Assembly: GCA_017938245.1 (NCBI GenBank)
Contig: JAGBBX010000049.1
Coordinates: 1-64,000, forward strand
Reading direction: 5' to 3'
Length of the DNA: 64,000 nucleotides
From: Bacteroidaceae bacterium
Lineage (GTDB): Bacteria > Bacteroidota > Bacteroidia > Bacteroidales > Bacteroidaceae
Shown piece by piece: positions 35,186 to 44,746 of the stretch. The translations under genes and the position numbers were made by a program. Under the pieces are notes generated by a model. The model was not told the DNA's origin. It searched no databases and worked only from the letters and a program-made list of their open reading frames with translations. The stretch's first letter is position 1; each line of letters starts with the position of its first letter.

Positions 35186-36373
35186 ATGAAGAAAACAATT
35201 CTATTGGCAATGGCTGCTTTTGCAAGCCTTAACCTCTTTGCTCAGAACGAGGAGCCACAGTTTACCGTTGTAAAGGAGAATCCTATTACAAGTATCAAGA
35301 ATCAGAATCGCGCAGGTACCTGCTGGTGCTATTCGTCACTCGCATTCATCGAGTCGGAGCTTCTGCGTATGGGTAAGGGCGAGTATGACTTCTCAGAGAT
35401 GTTTATCGTTCACAACACCTATCTCGATCGTGCCGACAAGGCAGTTCGTACACACGGCGATGTATCTTTCTCACAGGGTGGTTCTTTCTATGATGTGATT
35501 TATGGAATGGAGCAGTTTGGTCTCGTTCCCGAGGCTGAGATGCGTCCCGGTGTTATGTATGGCGAGACACTCAGTAATCACAATGAGCTTACAGCTGTCA
35601 GTGACGCAGTTGTAGCTGCTATTGCTAAGGGTAAGCACCGCAGTTTGCAGGTAGGTACCGATGGTCAGCCTCTTTGGAAGAAGGCTATCGCTGCTATACA
35701 CGATATTTACCTTGGTGTGCGTCCCGAGAAGTTCACCTACAATGGTAAGGAGTATACTCCCAAGTCTTTCTATGAGTCAACAGGTTTAAAGGCAAGCGAC
35801 TATGTATCACTTACCTCTTATACTCACCATCCTTTCTACAGCTCATTCGTTCTTGAAATTCAGGACAACTGGCGTTGGGCTCAGTCTTACAACCTTCCTA
35901 TCGACGAGCTTCTCGAGGTATTCGACAATGCTATCGACAAAGGTTATACAATTGCTTGGGGTAGCGACGTAAGTGAGGCAGGATTTACACGCAACGGTAC
36001 AGCTGTGATGCCCGACGATGCAAAAAGCGGCGACCTTCAGGGTTCTGATATGGCACGTTGGTTGAAACTGAGCGAGGAGGAGAAGAAAGTTACTCCCAAG
36101 CCCTCTTCAGAGAAATGGTGCACACAGGAGGAGCGTCAGATAGCTTACGACAATTGGGAAACAACCGATGATCACGGTATGCAAATCTATGGTAAGGCAA
36201 AAGACCAGAATGGTACCGAGTACTATATGGTTAAGAACTCTTGGGGTGAGAGTGGCAAGTACAAAGGTATTTGGTATGCTTCAAAGGCATTTGTTCGCTA
36301 CAAAACAATGAATATTGTTGTTCATAAGGATGCTCTTCCCAAGCACATTGCAAAAAAACTAGGCCTGAAGTAA
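35186..36373 (+). CDS. Secreted C1B cysteine peptidase (aminopeptidase C / bleomycin hydrolase type)
   Basis: The 395-residue product starts with a signal peptide (MKKTILLAMAAFASLNLFAQ), so unlike classical PepC it is exported to the periplasm or beyond. The papain-like triad is visible: Q40 and C46 in NQNRAGTCW, H330 in DDHGMQIYG, and N351 in VKNSWGE. The insertion and length fit the bleomycin hydrolase (C1B) group, which trims peptides from the N terminus. Two hairpin terminators follow. Confidence is high for the family; the natural peptide substrates are unknown. Confidence 0.9.
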   Translation: MKKTILLAMAAFASLNLFAQNEEPQFTVVKENPITSIKNQNRAGTCWCYSSLAFIESELLRMGKGEYDFSEMFIVHNTYLDRADKAVRTHGDVSFSQGGSFYDVIYGMEQFGLVPEAEMRPGVMYGETLSNHNELTAVSDAVVAAIAKGKHRSLQVGTDGQPLWKKAIAAIHDIYLGVRPEKFTYNGKEYTPKSFYESTGLKASDYVSLTSYTHHPFYSSFVLEIQDNWRWAQSYNLPIDELLEVFDNAIDKGYTIAWGSDVSEAGFTRNGTAVMPDDAKSGDLQGSDMARWLKLSEEEKKVTPKPSSEKWCTQEERQIAYDNWETTDDHGMQIYGKAKDQNGTEYYMVKNSWGESGKYKGIWYASKAFVRYKTMNIVVHKDALPKHIAKKLGLK

Positions 36374-36389
36374 TAGGTGAAATATAAAA

Positions 36390-36467
36390 TTTAAGAGGCG
36401 CAGCCTCTTAAATTTTTATAAAAAAGTCCTATTTCCCAAAAAAAAACGGGAAATAGGCTTTTTTTTT
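36390..36467 (+). terminator. Double terminator after the peptidase gene
   Basis: First hairpin 36390-36412 (tttaagaggc-gca-gcctcttaaa) is followed by TTTTT. Second hairpin 36428-36457 (cctatttccc and its complement around an A-run) is followed by nine T. Both fit Rho-independent termination. Confidence 0.9.
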
Positions 36468-36696
36468 GTCTCTTTTCTGTAACTTTACAAATTGAAATAG
36501 AATTATCCTGCCGAAAAAGCGGCCATACGATGGTTAGTTTTTGTATGTGGTTATATCAGACCAAAGCTAAAAGGATGATTAATAAGTAGATAATCGCTTT
36601 AAGGGTATTTGTGCCAACGGTTGTTGAATAGTGGAGTAGAAGCATACCCCGGTCGATTATTGCAAAAGCAGCGAAAAAATAAAAAATAATATATAA
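36468..36696. other. Gene-free leader upstream of recJ
   Basis: About 230 bp without a coding frame on the plus strand. A minus-strand open frame of 104 codons crosses into recJ and has no protein-like support. No repeat or RNA structure was recognised. Confidence 0.4.
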
Positions 36697-38421
36697 ATGG
36701 GTCAGAAATGGAAATATCAACCTTCGACAGACAAACAGCAAGAGGAGGCCCGGGGGCTTTCTGAAGAGTTGGACATTAGTCCCATTCTTTGCGGTCTGCT
36801 TGTTGCGAGAGGTGTAACGACGGCCGCCGCTGCCCGACAATTCTTCCGCCCCAAATTGGCCAATCTGCACGACCCGTTCTTAATGAACGATATGGATGTG
36901 GCTGTAAAGCGTCTGAATAAGGCATTGGGACGCAAGGAACGTATTTTGGTATACGGCGACTATGATGTTGATGGAACAACGGCTGTGGCACTTGTGTATA
37001 AGTTCTTGCAGCAGTTCTCATCGAACATCGATTATTATATCCCCGACAGAAACGAGGATGGATATGGTATCTCTAAACGAGGTATCGATTATGCTCACTC
37101 TACAGGAGTGAAACTTGTTATTGTGCTCGATTGCGGTATAAAAGCAATCGAGGAGATTGCCTATGCAAAGGAGAAAGGCATCGATTTTATTGTGTGTGAT
37201 CACCACGTCCCCGACGACGAACTGCCTTGTGCTGTGGCTATACTTAATCCCAAACGTTTCGATAATACTTATCCCTATCCCCATCTTTCGGGTTGTGGTG
37301 TGGGCTTCAAGTTTATGCAGGCGTTTGCAATTGATAATGGCATCCCCGGAGAACAGCTATATTCGTTGCTCGACCTTGTAGCAGTGAGCATCGCATCGGA
37401 TTTGGTGCCTATAATGGGCGAGAATCGTATTTTAGCCTTTCACGGTCTGAAACAGATAAATCACGCTCCGAGTATAGGACTGAAGGCGATTATTCAGGTG
37501 TGTGGCCTGCGCGACAAGGAGATTAGTATGAATGATATAATCTTCAAAATAGGGCCGCGTATAAATGCGTCGGGACGTATTCAGCAGGGTAAGGTGGCGG
37601 TCGACCTCCTTATCGAGAATAATCTTAGGGCTGCGCTTGCAATGAGTGAGCAGATAAATGAATTTAACGAGACGCGTAAAGACCTTGACAAGAGTATGAC
37701 CGAAGAGGCCAACCGCATTGTCGAGAATCTCGATAACTTCGATGAGAAACGTGCCATAGTAATCTTCAACGAAGATTGGCATCGCGGTGTGATAGGAATT
37801 GTCGCTTCGCGTCTCACCGAGGTGTATCATCGTCCTGCAGTGGTACTCACCTGTTCGGGAGACATAGCAACAGGCTCGGCACGCTCGGTAACTGGTTTCG
37901 ATGTCTACAAGGCAATAGAGAGCTGTCGTCATCTCCTCGAGAATTTTGGTGGACATACATACGCAGCAGGCTTTTCACTAAAGGTCGAGAATATCTCCGG
38001 TTTTGCGCGCGCTTTCGAAGAGTATGTAACAGGTAATATACTGCCCGAGCAGACCGACCCTATAATTGAGATAGAGGCTGAACTTGACTTTCAGGATATC
38101 ACTCGTAAATTCTTTGCCGATTTAAAGAAATTTGCACCACACGGTCCCGATAACCCAAAGCCCATCTTCTGTACGCATAATGTGTATGATTATGGTACAA
38201 GTAAGGTCGTTGGACGCCGTCAAGAGCATATCAAATTAGAGCTTGTGGATAATAAGTCGAGCAATGTAATAAACGGTATCGCATTCGGGCAGAGCGAGCA
38301 GGCAAAATATATAAAGTCGAAACAATCTTTCGACATCTGCTACACACTCGAGGATAATACCTATAAACACGGCGAGGTACAGTTACAGATAGAGAGTATA
38401 CGGACAAAAAAACACTCTTGA
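36697..38421 (+). CDS. recJ: Single-stranded-DNA exonuclease RecJ
   Basis: The 574-residue protein contains the DHH-family catalytic motifs: GDYDVDGTTA at 87-96, with D88, D90 and D92; D168-H169-H170 in VCDHHVPDD; and the later GxGASGRIQ-like segment (GPRINASGRIQ). The DHHA1 domain and an OB-like C-terminal region follow. It degrades ssDNA 5' to 3' in recombination and mismatch repair. recQ begins 12 bp after the stop; RecJ and RecQ act together at gaps and stalled forks, so this is a functional operon. Confidence 0.97.
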   Translation: MGQKWKYQPSTDKQQEEARGLSEELDISPILCGLLVARGVTTAAAARQFFRPKLANLHDPFLMNDMDVAVKRLNKALGRKERILVYGDYDVDGTTAVALVYKFLQQFSSNIDYYIPDRNEDGYGISKRGIDYAHSTGVKLVIVLDCGIKAIEEIAYAKEKGIDFIVCDHHVPDDELPCAVAILNPKRFDNTYPYPHLSGCGVGFKFMQAFAIDNGIPGEQLYSLLDLVAVSIASDLVPIMGENRILAFHGLKQINHAPSIGLKAIIQVCGLRDKEISMNDIIFKIGPRINASGRIQQGKVAVDLLIENNLRAALAMSEQINEFNETRKDLDKSMTEEANRIVENLDNFDEKRAIVIFNEDWHRGVIGIVASRLTEVYHRPAVVLTCSGDIATGSARSVTGFDVYKAIESCRHLLENFGGHTYAAGFSLKVENISGFARAFEEYVTGNILPEQTDPIIEIEAELDFQDITRKFFADLKKFAPHGPDNPKPIFCTHNVYDYGTSKVVGRRQEHIKLELVDNKSSNVINGIAFGQSEQAKYIKSKQSFDICYTLEDNTYKHGEVQLQIESIRTKKHS

Positions 38422-38433
38422 CGACACAGTCTT

Positions 38434-40335
38434 TTGAAATACAGAGAGATACTTAAAAAATATTGGGGATACGACGATTTTCGCGGCATACAACGCGAGA
38501 TTATCGAGAGTATAGGGGCCGGGCGTGATACGCTCGGCCTTATGCCTACCGGTGGTGGAAAAAGTATTACATTTCAGGTGCCTACGCTTGCAGCACCGGG
38601 GCTATGTATTGTTGTGACACCACTTATCGCTTTGATGAAAGACCAGGTTGCAAATCTGCGCAGCAGAGGCATTAAAGCTGCCGCAGTGTATAGCGGTATG
38701 CGTGGTAGTGAGGTGATTACAGCACTCGAGAATTGTATTTTTGGCGATTATAAATTTCTATACGTCTCGCCCGAGCGTCTCTCTTCGGAAATCTTTATAA
38801 ATAAGGTGCAGAAGATGCCTGTCGCACTGATTACGGTAGATGAGGCACACTGTATCTCGCAGTGGGGACACGATTTTCGTCCTGCTTACCGTCAGATTGC
38901 AGAACTCAGAAAGCTCTTTTCATCGGTGCCCGTGTTGGCACTTACGGCGACGGCAACAGCTGACGTTGTACGCGATATTCAGCAACAACTTGCTTTTCCC
39001 GAGGAGAACTGCTACAGGATGAGTTTTGAAAGAAAGAATCTGGTGTATGTTGTGCGACGTACCGAGAATAAACTTCAAGAACTGTTGCATATACTTGCAG
39101 GCGTAGATGGTTCGGCTATAATTTATGTCCCTAATAGAAAAAAGACCAAAGAGGTTTATGACGAACTTGTGGCTCGAGGAATAACTGCCGAGTACTATCA
39201 CGCCGGTCTATCACCCGATGCAAAAGATGGTAAGGAGGAGCGTTGGCGCAGTGGAAAGTCGCGTGTTATGGTCTCTACCAATGCCTTCGGAATGGGTATC
39301 GATAAGCCTGATGTCCGCCTTGTGATACATACCGACCTGCCAAATTCCATTGAGGCATATTTTCAGGAGGCGGGACGTGCCGGTCGCGACGGTAACAGGG
39401 CGTATGCTGTTGCACTATACAGCAAGGTAGATAAGGCGACCCTCTCGCGTCGTCTTGCCGACAACTATCCGCTACCTCCCTTTATTCGAAATGTATATGA
39501 TTCTCTATGCTACTATTACTCGATGGCTTTAGGAGATGGTCTGAACTGTACTTTCGAGTTTGCACTAAATGATTTTTGCCATAAATATCATTTGCCTATA
39601 CTGCCAACCGACAGTGCCTTAAGGATTCTTACGAGAATGGGGTATATAGAATATGTCGAGGAGATGGAGTACTCGTCACGTCTGTTATTTATTATAAATC
39701 GAGACGACCTTTACCGTCTCTCGGGGCTTTCTAATGAGTATGAGGCACTGATAACAATTCTTCTGCGTAATTATAGCGGACTGTTTACCGATTATGCATT
39801 TATCGATGAGCGTTATATTGCCCGCTTAATGAAGGTGACGCGTCACAGACTGTATGAGATGCTTGTTTCGCTGTCGAAAAAGCGTATAATAGACTATGCT
39901 CCATCGAAGAAATGTCCCATTGTGACATTCTCGCGTCATCGTGTTCTTGGCGAGGAACTGCGTTTTGCTCCCGAGGTTTACGAGGAGCGACGAGAGGCTT
40001 TCTCGGCACGTCTTAATGCTATGATAGGGTATGCAACCTGCGATAGCGAGTGCCGCAGCCGTATGCTTCTTCGTTACTTCGATGAACCGAATGCGGCAGC
40101 CTGTGGCTGTTGTGATGTTTGTCGAGGGCAAGGGGGTAGGGTAGGAGGTGAACAACTTTCGGCTGATGTAGAGCGTGTTCTATCTTTGCTGGCCGATGGT
40201 GCTATGCACTCTGTTGTCGAGGTCGAGGCGCTTGGTCTGCCACGTGAGAGACTCTCGGCAGTACTGCGTCATTTGTGCGACGAAGAACGCGTTGCGGTTG
40301 TGGATGGCGGTGTCAGGATTATTTCTCGAGTATAG
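38434..40335 (+). CDS. recQ: ATP-dependent DNA helicase RecQ
   Basis: The 633-residue protein has all SF2 helicase motifs: Walker A TGGGKS at 39-44, DEAH at 136-139, SAT-like ALTATAT, and the arginine-finger region QEAGRAGRDG. The RecQ-C-terminal zinc domain follows with Cys residues in CDSECRSRML and CGCCDVC, then a winged helix. A canonical HRDC domain is not apparent; the C terminus ends with another small winged-helix-like segment. The start codon is TTG at 38434, 12 bp after recJ; no ATG is available before the conserved N terminus. Confidence 0.95.
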   Translation: MKYREILKKYWGYDDFRGIQREIIESIGAGRDTLGLMPTGGGKSITFQVPTLAAPGLCIVVTPLIALMKDQVANLRSRGIKAAAVYSGMRGSEVITALENCIFGDYKFLYVSPERLSSEIFINKVQKMPVALITVDEAHCISQWGHDFRPAYRQIAELRKLFSSVPVLALTATATADVVRDIQQQLAFPEENCYRMSFERKNLVYVVRRTENKLQELLHILAGVDGSAIIYVPNRKKTKEVYDELVARGITAEYYHAGLSPDAKDGKEERWRSGKSRVMVSTNAFGMGIDKPDVRLVIHTDLPNSIEAYFQEAGRAGRDGNRAYAVALYSKVDKATLSRRLADNYPLPPFIRNVYDSLCYYYSMALGDGLNCTFEFALNDFCHKYHLPILPTDSALRILTRMGYIEYVEEMEYSSRLLFIINRDDLYRLSGLSNEYEALITILLRNYSGLFTDYAFIDERYIARLMKVTRHRLYEMLVSLSKKRIIDYAPSKKCPIVTFSRHRVLGEELRFAPEVYEERREAFSARLNAMIGYATCDSECRSRMLLRYFDEPNAAACGCCDVCRGQGGRVGGEQLSADVERVLSLLADGAMHSVVEVEALGLPRERLSAVLRHLCDEERVAVVDGGVRIISRV

Positions 40336-40386
40336 TCTTTTGGTTTTTTGCCTTTATTATGTTATCGGCCTATAAAATAAGAAAAA

Positions 40387-40420
40387 GGAGAAGATGCAGG
40401 GTTTATATGACATCTTCTCC
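40387..40420. terminator. Bidirectional terminator between recQ and a convergent gene
   Basis: A perfect 10-bp stem (ggagaagatg and its complement) is preceded by A5 and followed by ATTTTC. It serves both recQ and the leftward gene at 40443-41003. Confidence 0.8.
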
Positions 40421-40442
40421 ATTTTCTATAAGAGTTACATAT

Positions 40443-41003
40443 TTACTCCTTTTTCTTTATACTAAAAGTATACACTTTTGCAGACTTGGAATTAGTCATT
40501 GAATTTGTAATACTCAAGCAGTATTCTCCCTCTTCCAGACTAGACAACGGAATGAGAACACTATTCTTACCGTATTTTTTGTAACGGAATTCTTTGGCTG
40601 CTTCATCGTTATTAGAAGAGGCTCCTGTGAACGTGCCAACCTCGCCATTTTGGAAGCGGCGTTTTGATTGTAGAACCTCGAATTTATTGATTGAGATAGT
40701 CTGCAATGGAGACTGTCCGCCCAAATTTATAACAATGCTTTGGTCGTTACTCAAAACTAAAGAACTACGTACACCATTTACGTAATAGTAACTTTTGACT
40801 TTTCCTATTCCTACTAAATAAACGCTAGCACCGGCCTTGGCTTTGATGTATGCATTCTCGCAAGGTAGAGGTGCTCCCAAAATTGAATCTTGAAGATTGA
40901 CAACAAATGGTTCGAATTCAAATTCGGGCTCTTCTATATTTTGCGCATTTATGGTTAGTACAGAAGTGAATATTATAGTTATAAGCAGTGCAAACTTTTT
41001 CAT
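40443..41003 (-). CDS. Secreted protein of unknown function
   Basis: The 186-residue product starts with a clear signal peptide (MKKFALLITIIFTSVLTINA, then Q). The mature part looks beta-rich, with segments such as ASVYLVGIGKVKSYYYVNG and a GEYCLSIT strand near the C terminus. I do not recognise the family. It is a single gene, convergent with recQ, and lies just downstream of the structured RNA candidate at 41.1-41.27 kb on the same strand. Confidence 0.75.
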   Translation of the reverse strand: MKKFALLITIIFTSVLTINAQNIEEPEFEFEPFVVNLQDSILGAPLPCENAYIKAKAGASVYLVGIGKVKSYYYVNGVRSSLVLSNDQSIVINLGGQSPLQTISINKFEVLQSKRRFQNGEVGTFTGASSNNDEAAKEFRYKKYGKNSVLIPLSSLEEGEYCLSITNSMTNSKSAKVYTFSIKKKE

Positions 41004-41094
41004 ATTTTCTTTATTTAGTAATTATCCCTTACTCTTTTTTGGTTTTTCAGGTTACACCGTTGTTCCTCTTGTATGATACTTGGGTAATACACAC

Positions 41095-41265
41095 AAAAAA
41101 AGCGCGGAACATTTAGTGTATTCCCTATCTGAGGTGTTTGGCGTAACCTACTAACAGAACAACTAAATGCCCACGCCAATCCAGCGTGAGCATTCCAGCA
41201 TCATTCACGTTAGTATCTTTTGAGTCGCCAAACTTTCAGATAGGATGAATAAAGCTAAAACGCTT
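41095..41265 (-). ncRNA. Candidate structured RNA, rod-shaped, 6S RNA-like
   Basis: A long imperfect hairpin spans about 41122-41246: outer stem of about 19 bp (ctatctga...gtttggcg with cgccaaac...tcagatag), a middle stem tactaac/gttagta, and a terminal stem of 10 bp with one wobble (atgcccacgc / gcgtgagcat). Internal loops lie between the stems. On the minus strand the hairpin is followed by GCGC and seven T (41101-41095). The size (about 170 nt), unbranched rod and internal bulges resemble 6S RNA, the regulator that binds RNA polymerase. No coding frame fits. 6S identity is inference from shape only. Confidence 0.45.
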
Positions 41266-41600
41266 TTCCAATATGTCTAAATGTGCGTATTTTGCTATAC
41301 GCTATGCTTCATAGGCAAAATATTTTGTTAATTTAATAAAGTGTAATAGTTCGTAAATTAGGCGATTGCTAAATTTTGTTGGCATTTGTAAACGCTTAAA
41401 TATGTACGTTGACAAACAAAAATTGTTATAATCGCTGAAAGCAAAGTTAGTAAATAATTCTGTATAATTGACAAGTTCTGTTAGTAATTTTGTAAAATAA
41501 AGAAAAAAGTGCTTGGTTGTCGAAAAATCTACATCCCAAGGTTGCGTCGGTTGGAAGGATTGAATGCCGGATTAGTTGTAAAAGGTCTTCTCTTTATATA
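41266..41600. other. Gene-free AT-rich region between structured RNA and the rny terminator
   Basis: About 335 bp without a coding frame. It contains an inverted repeat around 41291-41322 (attttgc...gcaaaat). On the minus strand TATTTTGCC near 41315-41323 could be a weak -7 element for the structured RNA. Confidence 0.35.
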
Positions 41601-41640
41601 AACAAATTCCCCACAGCTTCATTTGCTATGGGGAATTGTT
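41601..41640 (-). terminator. Terminator of rny
   Basis: A stem of about 12 bp (aacaattcccca / tggggaatttgtt read on the minus strand), with an inner CAGC/GCT pairing, lies just after the rny stop codon. Confidence 0.75.
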
Positions 41641-41657
41641 TATAAGGATATAATCTC

Positions 41658-43199
41658 TTATCGAGCGTAGTTTACTGCGCGTGTCTCGCGAATAACAGTG
41701 ATTTTTACCTGCCCGGGATATGTCATCTCGTCTTGAATCTTCTTCGCAATCTCACCCGATAGTTGCTCGGTCTGCTTGTCGTCTATCTTGTCGGCACCGA
41801 CAATTACACGTAGCTCGCGGCCGGCCTGTATTGCGTATGTCTTTGTTACACCGGGATATGACATTGCAAGCTGCTCGAGGTCGTGCAGACGTTTGATGTA
41901 TGCCTCTACAATCTCTCGACGTGCGCCGGGACGTGCACCCGAGATGGCATCGCACACCTGAACAATGGGTGCGATGAGGCTTGTCATCTCTATCTCGTCG
42001 TGGTGGGCGCCTATGGCATTGCAAATATCGGGTTTCTCCTTATACTTTTCGGCAATCTTCATACCATACTCTGCGTGTGGAAGCTCGGTCTCTTCGTCGG
42101 GTACCTTGCCGATATCGTGCAAAAGTCCTGCTCGTTTAGCTTTCTTGGGGTTAAGACCAAGTTCTGCTGCCATAATGGCACATAGGTTGGCGGTTTCTCG
42201 GGCGTGCTGCAACAGGTTCTGGCCGTATGAGGAACGGTATTTCATCTTTCCTATTATGCGTATCAGCTCGGGGTGCATACCGTGTATACCAAGGTCTATT
42301 GTGGTGCGTTTTCCGGTCTCTATTATCTCCTCCTCGATTTGCTTCTTCACTTTTGCAACAACCTCCTCGATGCGGGCGGGGTGTATACGTCCGTCGGCTA
42401 CTAGCTGGTGGAGTGCAAGGCGTGCAATCTCACGGCGAACGGGGTCGAAAGCACTGAGGACGATTGCCTCGGGGGTGTCATCAACAACAATTTCTACGCC
42501 TGTGGCGGCCTCTAATGCGCGTATGTTACGGCCCTCGCGACCGATGATACGGCCTTTCATCTCGTCGTTCTCTATATGGAACACTGTTACAGAGTTCTCT
42601 ATAGCGGTCTCGGTTGCTACACGCTGTATTGTTTGAATTACAATCTTCTTTGCTTCGCGGCCTGCTGTCATCTTGGCATCGTCGATAATATAGTTGATGT
42701 ACGACTCTGCCTGTGCCTTTGCCTCCTCTTTGAGTGACTCTACGAGGCGCTCTTTTGCTTCGTCGACCGATAGGCCGCTTATTGTCTCAAGTTTTTCGCG
42801 TTCTTGCTGGTGCAGCTTGTCAAGTTCCTCTTGCTTGCGCTCGAGTATGCCTTTCTGTGCTTCGAGGTTTTCTTTGAACGACTCAATTTCGTTTTTGCGA
42901 CGCTGTAGGTCTTCGTTACGCTGGTTTAGCTGAATCTCGCGCTGCTTTAAATGGTTCTCGGCCTGTTGCAACTTGTGGTTGCGCTGCGAAATCTCTTTCT
43001 CAAGTTCTGCTTTCTTGTTGAGGAATTTCTCTTTGACCTCGAGCAACTTGTTTTTCTTTATTACCTCGGCCTCTTTTTGGGCCTCATCGATAATGCGCTC
43101 GCGCTTCGATTTTAGCGCAAAGTGGTTTATCAGGTATAGGCAGACACAACCAATTACTATTCCAATGATTGCGCCAATGGTTAATGATGTGAAATCCAT
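41658..43199 (-). CDS. rny: Ribonuclease Y
   Basis: The 513-residue protein has the full RNase Y layout: an N-terminal membrane anchor (residues 1-25), a long charged coiled coil (about 30-190), a KH RNA-binding domain with [15 protein letters not shown], and an HD domain with H361-D362 in [12 protein letters not shown] as metal ligands. It is a membrane-bound endoribonuclease that starts mRNA decay. The gene lies downstream of zapA on the same strand, separated by a strong hairpin. Confidence 0.97.
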   Translation of the reverse strand: MDFTSLTIGAIIGIVIGCVCLYLINHFALKSKRERIIDEAQKEAEVIKKNKLLEVKEKFLNKKAELEKEISQRNHKLQQAENHLKQREIQLNQRNEDLQRRKNEIESFKENLEAQKGILERKQEELDKLHQQEREKLETISGLSVDEAKERLVESLKEEAKAQAESYINYIIDDAKMTAGREAKKIVIQTIQRVATETAIENSVTVFHIENDEMKGRIIGREGRNIRALEAATGVEIVVDDTPEAIVLSAFDPVRREIARLALHQLVADGRIHPARIEEVVAKVKKQIEEEIIETGKRTTIDLGIHGMHPELIRIIGKMKYRSSYGQNLLQHARETANLCAIMAAELGLNPKKAKRAGLLHDIGKVPDEETELPHAEYGMKIAEKYKEKPDICNAIGAHHDEIEMTSLIAPIVQVCDAISGARPGARREIVEAYIKRLHDLEQLAMSYPGVTKTYAIQAGRELRVIVGADKIDDKQTEQLSGEIAKKIQDEMTYPGQVKITVIRETRAVNYAR

Positions 43200-43219
43200 A
43201 ATGTTTTAATTTTATATAT

Positions 43220-43283
43220 AAAAAAAGCACACCGCAATATTATGGTAGTGGATTGTCTCCACTCTCCTAATATGGCAATGCGC
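43220..43283 (-). terminator. Long hairpin with T7 after zapA (terminator or small RNA)
   Basis: The minus strand folds into a roughly 57-nt rod (43283-43227) with an inner stem AGTGGA/TCCACT, a TAATAT stem and an outer stem. It is followed by TTTTTTT. Three outer pairs are G-U on the minus strand but A-C mismatches on the plus strand, so the minus strand is the transcribed one. Confidence 0.75.
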
Positions 43284-43330
43284 GAAAATCCTAAATAATT
43301 GCATTGTAATTTACAATGCTTTGCTGTGGG

Positions 43331-43627
43331 TTACTCCTCTGCTTTAAGAGTGTCGTCTACCAAGTTCGACAATTCAGTTATCTTACGCATAGTCTGCGTC
43401 AGACCGGTGTCGTCGGTCTTGGTGGCAAGTCTGTATGCAATATCTATGGCTACCATTGTAATCACTCTCACTGAGCCTTCGCCCGAGAATGCTTGTTTAT
43501 ATGGTGTCAGCGTTTCGTTAATCAAACGAGCCGCATCGCGGTAGTAGGGTTCCTCTCTTACGGGAACTGTAAGCGGATACGATACTCCGTCGATAATAAG
43601 GTTAATTACCACTTCTCTATCTTCCAT
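43331..43627 (-). CDS. zapA: Cell division protein ZapA-like
   Basis: The 98-residue protein fits the ZapA family: an N-terminal beta-hairpin region (VINLIIDGVSYPLTV, then PVREEPYYRDAARLINETL) and a C-terminal helix for dimerisation. ZapA cross-links FtsZ filaments and stabilises the Z ring in the cytoplasm. The upstream coiled-coil gene is in the same operon, 27 bp away. Confidence 0.85.
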   Translation of the reverse strand: MEDREVVINLIIDGVSYPLTVPVREEPYYRDAARLINETLTPYKQAFSGEGSVRVITMVAIDIAYRLATKTDDTGLTQTMRKITELSNLVDDTLKAEE

Positions 43628-43654
43628 AGTGCTTGGTCATTTTTTAAATATGTA

Positions 43655-43948
43655 CTATTTTGTCAGTGACTCGATGCACCGGTCGATTTCGCGCACAAGT
43701 GCGGTAAGCCTCTCTCTTGTGGTGTCTATTTCGGCATCACTTAGTGAGATTACCTTTGCTTGCTTTAGATTGTTGTAGTTCAGTTCGAGTGTGGCGCAAC
43801 GTTCTTCTAATTCTTGTATGTGGCGATTCTTCTGCTCAAGGGTCTCTGTCAGTTCCTTGATGTGCAGAAGTGCTTGTTGGTGGTTGTGTACCAATAGGCG
43901 AAGCCTCTGTTCGAATTGGGTTAGTGTCGCTCTCTCTCTTTCGGTCAT
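43655..43948 (-). CDS. Small coiled-coil protein upstream of zapA
   Basis: The 97-residue product is almost wholly a charged coiled coil (HIKELTETLEQKNRHIQELE and then ERCATLELNYNNLKQAK). It has no recognised domain. Small coiled-coil genes paired with zapA occur widely in Bacteroidales, and a ZapB-like divisome role is plausible but unproven. I chose the ATG at 43948; a frame seven codons longer also exists. Confidence 0.7.
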   Translation of the reverse strand: MTERERATLTQFEQRLRLLVHNHQQALLHIKELTETLEQKNRHIQELEERCATLELNYNNLKQAKVISLSDAEIDTTRERLTALVREIDRCIESLTK

Positions 43949-44142
43949 AATACGACAATCTTTCTGCAAATATGGATTTTCAATCGAAAAAGGTAGTTAG
44001 GTCTGTCGATTGTTTATAAAATATTCGCAGTTACTGCAAATATATACTATTTTTGGGAAATCTGAAAGATTTATATGCTTTTTTGCATCAATGTGCAAAA
44101 AAATCATTGTTTACGGTGCTTGGAGAGTCACTTTTATGCTCT

Positions 44143-44742
44143 TTAGACTCTTTTGTGTATAATACCTACCTCGGTAAAAAGTTCTCGATAGTATGCAGCT
44201 TTTTTATCAAGGGCAATAGGATAGGCTCGTGATGTCGATGGCATTCTGAATAATCTTATTCCATTGTTTATTTGTGAAATCTCTACACTTTTACCTATAG
44301 CAGGGGCTGCAATTTTGTATGGTGCCAATACGGTCTGTGCCGATTTTTCTCCGGTAACGGCTATTGTACGACACTGCGGAATTTTAGAGAGCAGTGAGGG
44401 TATATCTGTCGCCTCTATGATTCTTAGATGCAGGTCCGAGGCGTTGCCTTTTTCGCGTTGTATGGCTGTTGCTGCATCGTATAGTGCGATACCTCTTTCT
44501 TCTAAGAATAGTTTTATAGCCGGTTGGTCGAACTGTTTACTCTCTTTTATGATAAAGTGTTTGTCGTCGTTAAAGAAGATGAGCCCTATCATTTTCCAGA
44601 AGTCGTTTGTTATGTTTGGATAGTAAAAATCCATAGACCAACGTGTGCGCGGAGGAGGAAAACTGCCAAGAATCAGTAACTTTGCATTTTGTGGTAGAAA
44701 AGGTTCCCACGGATGGCGTTCAATATCTAATGAGCTATTCAT
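44143..44742 (-). CDS. Uracil-DNA glycosylase family protein
   Basis: The 199-residue protein fits the UDG superfamily. It has the N-terminal block LLILGSFPPPRTRW, which corresponds to motif 1 (GExPG-like loop), then SMDFYYPNITNDFWKMIG, and a C-terminal motif MPSTSRAY, where the Ser-rich loop occupies the position of the HPSP-like motif 2. It probably removes uracil or a mispaired base in DNA repair. The ATG at 44742 lies 5 bp below the stop of the upstream gene, so the two are co-transcribed. Substrate specificity is unknown. Confidence 0.75.
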   Translation of the reverse strand: MNSSLDIERHPWEPFLPQNAKLLILGSFPPPRTRWSMDFYYPNITNDFWKMIGLIFFNDDKHFIIKESKQFDQPAIKLFLEERGIALYDAATAIQREKGNASDLHLRIIEATDIPSLLSKIPQCRTIAVTGEKSAQTVLAPYKIAAPAIGKSVEISQINNGIRLFRMPSTSRAYPIALDKKAAYYRELFTEVGIIHKRV

Positions 44743-44746
44743 TGTC

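Noticed and set aside
36556..36870. 104-codon minus-strand frame before and within recJ
   Set aside because: It overlaps the recJ N terminus and shows no family or signal peptide; its hydrophobic end is composition-driven.
41095..41265. RNase P RNA or SRP RNA
   Set aside because: The conserved RNase P core and the SRP tetraloop helix motifs are absent; the fold is an unbranched rod.
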